Shown: positions 7,737 through 12,891 of the stretch, piece after piece | Position numbering within the stretch: the first letter of the stretch is position 1 | Layout of the letters: each line of letters starts with the position of its first letter | DNA from: Flavobacterium sp. | GTDB lineage: Bacteria; Bacteroidota; Bacteroidia; Flavobacteriales; Flavobacteriaceae | DNA: 16,779 bases | Direction: 5' to 3' | Assembly (NCBI GenBank): GCA_017984035.1 | Contig: JAGOAF010000031.1 | Coordinates: 1-16,779 of the forward strand | The notes under the pieces: model-generated | Databases searched by the model: none | What the model was told of the DNA's origin: nothing | Seen by the model: only the letters and a program-made list of their open reading frames with translations | Translations under genes and position numbers: made by a program

Positions 7737-9026
7737 TTATTGATTTTTATATACCACCCCATTCTTCATAACAAATTGAACTTGTTCTAATGTTTTAATA
7801 TTGGTTAACGGATTTTCATCAACTGCAATTATATCAGCAAAAAATGCAGGTTTGATTTGCCCAATTTCATTGGCTACACCCAAAAGCATAGCGTTTGTTA
7901 AGGTAGCTGATTGAATAGCGGCTAAAGCGGGCATTCCAGCTTCGACCATATAACCAAATTCTTTACCATTTTTTCCATGATCGTATACTCCGGCATCCGT
8001 TCCAAATGCAATTTTGACTCCTTTTTTGTAGGCCTTCGCAAAAGTAGATTGTATTTGAGGACCTACTTCTTTCGCTTTTGGCACAATGATTTCGGGATAA
8101 AAGCCTTCCACTTCTGCCTTCAAAGCAACTTCTTTTCCAGCAGTGATTGTTGGCACCAAATAAGCATCGTATTTTTTCATTAATTCCATAGTTTCTTCGC
8201 TCATAAAAGTACCGTGTTCTATAGTTTTAATTCCTCCTAATATAGCTCTTTGCATACCTTCATCACCATGAGCATGAGCGGCAGTTAGCATGTTATAATC
8301 TTTTGCAGTTGTAGTTATGGCTTTAATTTCTTCAATTGAAAACTGAGGATTTTTTCCACTTTTGGCAACACTTAATACGCCTCCGGTTGCTGTAATTTTT
8401 ATCACATCTGCCCCCTCTTTGTATCTTTCTCGGACTGCTTTTACTCCATCTTCAGGCGAATTTACAACACCTTCATGAGGTCCTGGATCACCCATTAATT
8501 TTCGGCTATTTCCGTTAGTTGGGTCAGCATGTCCTCCGGTAGAAGCAATTGATTTTCCTGCAGTATATACACGCGGTCCTTTGGCAATTCCTTTATTGAT
8601 GGCGTTTCGTAAAGATATATTAACCCCCGTTCCTCCTAAATCACGAACAGTTGTAAATCCAGCTAGCAATGTTGTTTCAGCAAAACGAGCCGCTTCAAAG
8701 GCAACGTCTGCTTCATTATTGGTGAATTTTGAAGCATAACTTTTTGGGTTTTGTTCAGTTTCAAGATGGACGTGTAAATCAATTAATCCAGGCAAGATAA
8801 ACTTGTTTTTTAGATCTACTTCAATATCATTTGCATTGGATTTTGATATAAATCCATCGCTTATTTTTGTTATCTTGTTTTTAGAAACAATGATGGTTGC
8901 ATTTTTAATTTCTTTGCCGGATTGTACATCTAGAATACTACCACATTGCAAATAATAGTCTTGAGAAAATCCAATCAAAGATTGAAATACAATAGAAAGT
9001 GTGATAATTATTTTTTTGATTTTCAT
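7737..9026 (-). CDS. exported amidohydrolase (imidazolonepropionase/prolidase-like)
   Basis: Metal-dependent hydrolase of the amidohydrolase superfamily, 429 aa from the chosen start. The start at 9026 gives a clean signal peptide (MKIKKIIITLSIVFQSLIGF followed by SQ); the frame is open 24 codons further upstream, but that would overlap the preceding gene and hide the signal. All binuclear-site ligands are visible: HVH (His85 and His87), the lysine expected to be carboxylated (Lys210 in DVIKITATGG), His251/His253 in AAHAHGD, His271 in IEHG, and Asp344 in FGTDAG. The pattern fits the Xaa-Pro dipeptidase-like group that takes dipeptides or N-acyl amino acids; the substrate cannot be read from the sequence. 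Export points to a periplasmic role in peptide or amino-acid scavenging. It begins 19 bp after the nuclease-family gene and so is probably in its operon. Confidence 0.88.
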   Translation of the reverse strand: MKIKKIIITLSIVFQSLIGFSQDYYLQCGSILDVQSGKEIKNATIIVSKNKITKISDGFISKSNANDIEVDLKNKFILPGLIDLHVHLETEQNPKSYASKFTNNEADVAFEAARFAETTLLAGFTTVRDLGGTGVNISLRNAINKGIAKGPRVYTAGKSIASTGGHADPTNGNSRKLMGDPGPHEGVVNSPEDGVKAVRERYKEGADVIKITATGGVLSVAKSGKNPQFSIEEIKAITTTAKDYNMLTAAHAHGDEGMQRAILGGIKTIEHGTFMSEETMELMKKYDAYLVPTITAGKEVALKAEVEGFYPEIIVPKAKEVGPQIQSTFAKAYKKGVKIAFGTDAGVYDHGKNGKEFGYMVEAGMPALAAIQSATLTNAMLLGVANEIGQIKPAFFADIIAVDENPLTNIKTLEQVQFVMKNGVVYKNQ

Positions 9027-9045
9027 AGGAGAATGGTTTTTTAAA

Positions 9046-9666
9046 TTATCGTTTTGAAATTTCATCTCTAATTTTGGCAGCTTTTTCATAGTCTTCATTT
9101 GCTACAGCCTCTGCCAGTAATTCATTTAATTCTTGAATGCTTTTTGCAGTGTAAGTTGATCCAGTTGAATTACTTTCTATTTCTTGACTAAAAGGTTCTG
9201 GATTCGAAAGAATAGAATCAAGTTCATTTTCGTCTTTGTTTAAATCGTTGGTATTGTTTAAGAAAATTCCAGCTTTGTCTAATATGTTTTTATAAGTAAA
9301 TATTGGCGAATTAAATCGTAAAGCCAAAGCGATGGCATCTGAAGTTCGCGCATCAATGATCTCTTCAATTTTATCTCTTTCGCATATAATACTAGAATAA
9401 AAAACACCGTCCACTAGTTTGTGAATAATTACCTGTTTAACAGTAATATCAAATCGCTCTGCAAAATTTTTAAATAAATCGTGTGTAAGAGGGCGGGGAG
9501 GTTTAATTTCTTTTTCTAATGCAATGGCTATTGATTGTGCTTCAAATGCTCCAATAACAATAGGTAATTTTTTATCGCCATCTACCTCGTTTAAAATCAA
9601 AGCATATGCTCCGTTTTGGGTTTGGCTATATGAAATTCCTTTAATTGATAATTTTACTAAACTCAT
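9046..9666 (-). CDS. bifunctional nuclease (DUF151/BFN) family protein with C-terminal UVR motif
   Basis: 206 aa. Residues 1 to about 135 form a BFN (DUF151) domain, recognisable from the start LSIKGISYSQTQNGAYALIL, LPIVIGAFEAQSIAIALE (35-52), PPRPLTHDLFKNF (57-69) and the acidic RTSDAIALALRFNSPIFT segment. A charged, low-complexity linker follows, then a UVR motif (about 177-206: ELNELLAEAVANEDYEKAAK then IRDEISKR), as found in UvrB, UvrC and some stress proteins, where it mediates protein contacts. DUF151 proteins include a plant nuclease and a mycobacterial protein; the bacterial role is not settled, so no symbol is given. The ATG at 9666 follows the etf terminator, and a promoter element lies inside that hairpin. 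Confidence 0.88.
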   Translation of the reverse strand: MSLVKLSIKGISYSQTQNGAYALILNEVDGDKKLPIVIGAFEAQSIAIALEKEIKPPRPLTHDLFKNFAERFDITVKQVIIHKLVDGVFYSSIICERDKIEEIIDARTSDAIALALRFNSPIFTYKNILDKAGIFLNNTNDLNKDENELDSILSNPEPFSQEIESNSTGSTYTAKSIQELNELLAEAVANEDYEKAAKIRDEISKR

Positions 9667-9699
9667 TGAATTGATATAAAATAATTGGAGTAGGTTATA

Positions 9700-9753
9700 A
9701 AAAAACTGCCTTAACGCAAAGATATAAATATCCTTGTTTTAAGGCAGTTTTTT
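9700..9753 (-). terminator. strong terminator of the etfBA operon
   Basis: A perfect 15-bp inverted repeat (9700-9714 with 9739-9753, core CTGCCTTAA/TTAAGGCAG) flanked by A/T runs on both sides, so it could stop transcription from either direction. The 24-nt loop itself folds: GATAT (9721-9725) pairs with ATATC (9728-9732), nearly extending the stem to the tip. It lies just after the etfA stop and before the BFN gene on the same strand. Confidence 0.85.
9717..9724 (-). promoter_or_regulatory. BFN-amidohydrolase promoter -7 element inside the terminator loop
   Basis: Minus-strand TATCTTTG matches TAnnTTTG and lies in the loop region of the etf terminator. Transcription would start near 9710, in the distal arm of the hairpin. 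No clear -33 TTG is visible, so this rests on the -7 box and on the need for a promoter after the terminator. Confidence 0.4.
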
Positions 9754-9769
9754 ATAAATTAATTTAAAA

Positions 9770-10735
9770 CTACTGTTGTGCTTTGAATGCTTTTAATTTT
9801 TCTATTAGTTGTGGTACCACTTCAAATGCATCTCCAACCACACCATAATCAGCTACTTTGAAAAAAGGTGCTTCTGGATCGCTGTTGATTACCACTTTAA
9901 CTTTAGACGAATTTACTCCTGCAATATGTTGTATCGCTCCTGAAACTCCAATCGCGATATATAAATTAGTAGCTACTGGTTTTCCGGTTTGTCCCACGTG
10001 TTCTCCGTGAGGTCTCCAGCCTAAATCGGAAACCGGTTTTGAACAAGCGGTAGCTGCACCAAGTACGCTAGCTAATTCTTCAATCATTCCCCAATTTTCA
10101 GGACCTTTTAAACCACGTCCGCCAGAAACAACTATATCAGCATCTGCAATAGCAACTTTTCCCGAACTTTTTTCTGTAGCGGTTACTTTTACATTAAAAT
10201 CGGCAGCGTCCATCGTTGGATTAAAATCTTCTTCGGTTATTGCACTTGTACTTTCTGCAATTCCGTAGGAGTTTTTGGCTAATCCAATTACTTTTACATC
10301 GGTCGAAATTTCAGTAATATTGAATGCTTTGTTTGAAAAAGCAGTTCGTTTCACTTGGAATGGACTAGTACTTACAGGAAGACCTACCACATTAGAAGCA
10401 AATCCAGCGTTTAATCCAACAGCTACCAAACCAGACAAATACATACTGTCTGTAGTAGAGGAAAGAACGACTACTTTCGCGCCTTCTTGTAATGCTGCTT
10501 GTTTGATTATATCGGAATAGGCTTTAGCTGAAAATCCTGCTAAAGCATCATTGTTTACTTTTAAGACTTTATCTACTCCGTATTTGCCTAATTCAGAAAC
10601 ATCAGCAGCGTTGATGGTTACCGCGGTTACTGAAGTTCCGAGACTTTCGGCTATTTTTTTTGCATAAGAAGCCAATTCATAGGCTACTTTTTTAAATTTT
10701 CCTTCTGCTGATTCAGCGTATATTAATATAGACAT
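9770..10735 (-). CDS. etfA: electron transfer flavoprotein, alpha subunit
   Basis: FAD-carrying subunit of the soluble EtfAB heterodimer, which takes electrons from acyl-CoA and other dehydrogenases and passes them to ETF:quinone oxidoreductase and the menaquinone pool. 321 aa, the usual size. The N-terminal alpha/beta domain starts MSILIYAESAEGKFKK. The C-terminal FAD domain shows VSGGRGLKGPENW, then SDLGWRPHGEHVGQTGKPV (236-254, with the FAD-contacting Arg241 and GQTG), and the EtfA signature LYIAIGVSGAIQHIAG through VINSDPEAPFF (258-292). It follows etfB after a 75-bp gap and is followed by a strong terminator, so etfBA is a self-contained operon. Confidence 0.97.
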   Translation of the reverse strand: MSILIYAESAEGKFKKVAYELASYAKKIAESLGTSVTAVTINAADVSELGKYGVDKVLKVNNDALAGFSAKAYSDIIKQAALQEGAKVVVLSSTTDSMYLSGLVAVGLNAGFASNVVGLPVSTSPFQVKRTAFSNKAFNITEISTDVKVIGLAKNSYGIAESTSAITEEDFNPTMDAADFNVKVTATEKSSGKVAIADADIVVSGGRGLKGPENWGMIEELASVLGAATACSKPVSDLGWRPHGEHVGQTGKPVATNLYIAIGVSGAIQHIAGVNSSKVKVVINSDPEAPFFKVADYGVVGDAFEVVPQLIEKLKAFKAQQ

Positions 10736-10740
10736 GATTT

Positions 10741-10781
10741 TAAGTTTAAGTGGTTGAAATGGTTATAAGTTTAAGTGCTTG
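10741..10781 (-). repeat. direct repeat in the etfB-etfA gap
   Basis: A 16-bp unit, TAAGTTTAAGTGGTTG (10741-10756), recurs with one change as TAAGTTTAAGTGCTTG (10766-10781). It sits in the leader of etfA within the operon. It may be a recent slippage or duplication product; no function is evident. Confidence 0.5.
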
Positions 10782-10810
10782 TTAAATAACGGAACACTAC
10801 TAACTGATTA

Positions 10811-11557
10811 CTAAATTACTTTCGCTTCGTTGTGTAATAATTGAATTAACTCATCTAAATTGTCAGCAGCAACCAATTTTACAGCAGACTTAGCAGCTGG
10901 TTTTTCAAATTGTATTGCTTTTGTGTTTACATTGGCAGCAATTGGTTCTACCACGCTAATTACTTTAGTACGAGCTGTCATAATCCCTCTCATGTTAGGA
11001 ATACGAAGGTCTTTTTCTTCCACTAATCCTTTTTGGCTACCAATAACTAAAGGTAAAGAAGCGTTTAATGTTTCTTTACCACCGTCTATTTCACGAATTG
11101 CAGAAGCATTTGTACCATCTATAGTCAATCCTGCACATGAAGTAACAAAATTGTAGCCTAAAATTCCTGCCACCATTCCTGGAACCATACCTCCATTATA
11201 ATCTAATGATTCTTTGCCTGCAATGATTAAGTCATAACCTCCTGATTTGATCACCTCGGCTAATTGTTGCGCTACATAATACCCATCTGTTGGATTAGCA
11301 TTGATACGAATGGCTTCATTGGCACCGATTGCAAGTGCTTTTCGTAAAGTAGGTTCGGTTTCTGGGCCACCTACATTGACAACAGTTACTGTTGCCCCTT
11401 GTTGTTCTTGAAACCAAATAGCTCTGGTTAATCCAAATTCGTCATTAGGGTTGATTACATATTGAACGCCATTGGTATCAAACTCAGAGTCGTTATTTAT
11501 AAAGTTAATTTTAGAGGTAGTATCAGGTACATGGCTGATGCAGACTATTATTTTCAT
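10811..11557 (-). CDS. etfB: electron transfer flavoprotein, beta subunit
   Basis: AMP-binding subunit of the EtfAB heterodimer, 248 aa, cytoplasmic. It begins MKIIVCISHVPDT, typical of EtfB/FixA. Other family features are INPNDEFGLTRAIWF (36-50), the VVNVGGPETEPTLRKALAIG stretch (59-78), AGKESLDYNGGMVPGMVAG (113-131), and the signature REIDGGKETLNASLPLVIGS (155-174) followed by LRIPNMRGIMTAR (184-196). It lies upstream of etfA in the same operon and diverges from pdhB, with the Flavo-1-like RNA in the shared spacer. Confidence 0.97.
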   Translation of the reverse strand: MKIIVCISHVPDTTSKINFINNDSEFDTNGVQYVINPNDEFGLTRAIWFQEQQGATVTVVNVGGPETEPTLRKALAIGANEAIRINANPTDGYYVAQQLAEVIKSGGYDLIIAGKESLDYNGGMVPGMVAGILGYNFVTSCAGLTIDGTNASAIREIDGGKETLNASLPLVIGSQKGLVEEKDLRIPNMRGIMTARTKVISVVEPIAANVNTKAIQFEKPAAKSAVKLVAADNLDELIQLLHNEAKVI

Positions 11558-11591
11558 AACGGTATTTTTTACAATTTGTTTAAATGCTTCA

Positions 11592-11599
11592 CAAACTTA
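11592..11599 (-). promoter_or_regulatory. etfBA promoter -7 element
   Basis: Minus-strand TAAGTTTG matches TAnnTTTG, 35 bp before the etfB start codon. A TTG -33 box at the expected spacing is not seen. Confidence 0.4.
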
Positions 11600-11660
11600 A
11601 AATAATAATTTGGAATATTTACTATGCACGCATAATATTTTTAATGGTTTTGTGTTTTTT

Positions 11661-11740
11661 TAGCCCGGATAGCAGCGGCATCCTTCCTGTGGCTACTTCA
11701 GCCAGAGGAAGATATAGCGAATAGCCGGAAAAAGCTCCTA
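11661..11740 (+). ncRNA. Flavo-1-like structured RNA
   Basis: A compact GC-richer block in AT-rich spacer DNA, starting TAGCCCGGATAGCAGCGGCA and ending AGCCGGAAAAAGCTCCTAA. I recognise these flanks as the conserved core of a motif frequent in flavobacterial intergenic regions, which I believe is the Flavo-1 RNA; the name is from memory. The folding is visible: AGC (11662-11664) pairs with GCT (11734-11736), CCGG (11665-11668) with CCGG (11725-11728), and a variable inner hairpin is formed by CTTCCT (11683-11688)/AGGAAG (11706-11711), a G-G mismatch, and TGGCT (11690-11694)/AGCCA (11700-11704) around a 5-nt loop. The unpaired GATAGCAGCGGCAT and GATATAGCGAATA segments would form the central loop. 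No open reading frame explains it. Its role is unknown, and the pdhB promoter lies downstream of it, so it is probably not part of the pdhB leader. Confidence 0.65.
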
Positions 11741-11783
11741 ATTATTTTAGTAGATTTTATGCTTTTAAGTAAGATAAAATAAT

Positions 11784-11791
11784 TATTTTTG
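11784..11791 (+). promoter_or_regulatory. pdhB promoter -7 element
   Basis: TATTTTTG matches TAnnTTTG and predicts a start near 11798, with a leader of about 26 nt. The -33 region is not clear. It lies some 45 bp after the Flavo-1-like RNA. Confidence 0.45.
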
Positions 11792-11823
11792 CGTTTCGAA
11801 AAATACACATACAACATACAACT

Positions 11824-12801
11824 ATGAGAACGATACAATTTAGAGAGGCCATTTGCGAAGCGATGAGTGAAGAAATGCGTCGCGATGAATCCATTTATTT
11901 AATGGGTGAAGAGGTTGCTGAATATAATGGTGCTTATAAAGCTTCTAAAGGAATGCTTGCCGAGTTTGGTGAGAAAAGAGTAATTGACACACCAATTGCA
12001 GAACTTGGTTTTACTGGAATTGCAGTAGGTTCAGCCATGAATGGATGTCGTCCAATTGTAGAATACATGACGTTCAATTTCTGTTTGGTAGGAATTGATC
12101 AAATTATAAATAATGCTGCTAAAATGCGTCAAATGACAGGAGGTCAATTCAATGTGCCAATTGTTTTTAGAGGACCAACTGCTTCTGCAGGACAATTAGG
12201 AGCAACTCACTCACAGGCTTTAGAAAACTGGTTTGCTAACACACCAGGTCTTAAAGTAGTAGTTCCCTCTACACCTTATGACGCTAAAGGTTTGTTGAAA
12301 GCTGCCATTCGTGATAACGATCCTGTTATATTCATGGAATCAGAGCAAATGTATGGTGATAAAGGAGAAGTGCCTGATGGAGAATATACAATTCCACTAG
12401 GGGTTGCTGATATTAAACGTGAAGGTACTGATGTAACGATCGTGTCTTTTGGTAAAATTATCAAAGAAGCGATTATTGCTGCAGATGAATTAGCTAAAGA
12501 AGGTATCTCTTGTGAAATTATCGATTTGAGAACAGTGCGTCCAATGGATTACGATGCAATTTTAACTTCGGTTAGAAAAACGAATAGATTGGTAGTATTA
12601 GAAGAAGCTTGGCCTTTTGCAAGTGTAGCTTCAGAAATCACTTATATTGTTCAAGAGCGTGCGTTTGATTATTTAGATGCGCCAATCCAACGTATAACTA
12701 CTGCAGATACTCCTGCGCCATACTCTCCAGTTTTATTGAAAGAATGGTTGCCTAATTCTGAAGACGTTATTAAGGCAGTAAAAAAAGTATTGAATAAATA
12801 A
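11824..12801 (+). CDS. pdhB: pyruvate dehydrogenase E1 component, beta subunit
   Basis: Beta subunit of the alpha2beta2 E1 of the pyruvate dehydrogenase complex, which decarboxylates pyruvate with thiamine diphosphate and passes the acetyl group to E2; cytoplasmic. 325 aa, normal for the family. The N-terminus MRTIQFREAICEAMSEEM, MGEEV (27-31), the thiamine-activating Glu60 in TPIAELGFTGIAVGSAM (56-72), GPTASAGQLGATHSQ (117-131, His129 conserved) and PGLKVVVPSTP (141-151) identify it. The C-terminal transketolase-like domain has SFGKIIKEA and EIIDLRTVRPMD. The alpha subunit and E2 are not adjacent, as often in flavobacteria. The start is supported by A at -3, -6 and -13. A terminator follows. 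Confidence 0.95.
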   Translation: MRTIQFREAICEAMSEEMRRDESIYLMGEEVAEYNGAYKASKGMLAEFGEKRVIDTPIAELGFTGIAVGSAMNGCRPIVEYMTFNFCLVGIDQIINNAAKMRQMTGGQFNVPIVFRGPTASAGQLGATHSQALENWFANTPGLKVVVPSTPYDAKGLLKAAIRDNDPVIFMESEQMYGDKGEVPDGEYTIPLGVADIKREGTDVTIVSFGKIIKEAIIAADELAKEGISCEIIDLRTVRPMDYDAILTSVRKTNRLVVLEEAWPFASVASEITYIVQERAFDYLDAPIQRITTADTPAPYSPVLLKEWLPNSEDVIKAVKKVLNK

Positions 12802-12841
12802 TTCAAAATGTTAATTGTTTAAACGCAATTAAGATAATGAT

Positions 12842-12849
12842 TACCTTTG
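12842..12849 (+). promoter_or_regulatory. promoter -7 element of the DUF5686 gene, abutting a terminator
   Basis: TACCTTTG matches TAnnTTTG and ends exactly where the pdhB terminator stem begins. A TTG at 12815-12817 could be the -33 box, though the 24-bp spacing is long. The start would fall near 12856, inside the left arm of the hairpin, about 36 nt before the next ATG. Confidence 0.45.
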
Positions 12850-12886
12850 AATCTTCATCAAATACCCTTTGATGAAGATTTTTTTT
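12850..12886 (+). terminator. rho-independent terminator after pdhB
   Basis: A perfect 13-bp stem (12850-12862 with 12868-12880, core ATCTTCATCAAA/TTTGATGAAGAT), a 5-nt TACCC loop and a run of eight T. It ends only 5 bp before the ATG of the next gene. Confidence 0.9.
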
Positions 12887-12891
12887 AGCTT

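Noticed and set aside
9027..9098. N-terminal extension of the amidohydrolase overlapping the BFN gene
   Set aside because: It would place 24 charged residues before a clear signal peptide; the ATG at 9026 follows the previous stop by 19 bp.
10275..11156. Open frames antisense to etfA and etfB
   Set aside because: They mirror the codon pattern of the etf genes and show no promoter or recognisable product.
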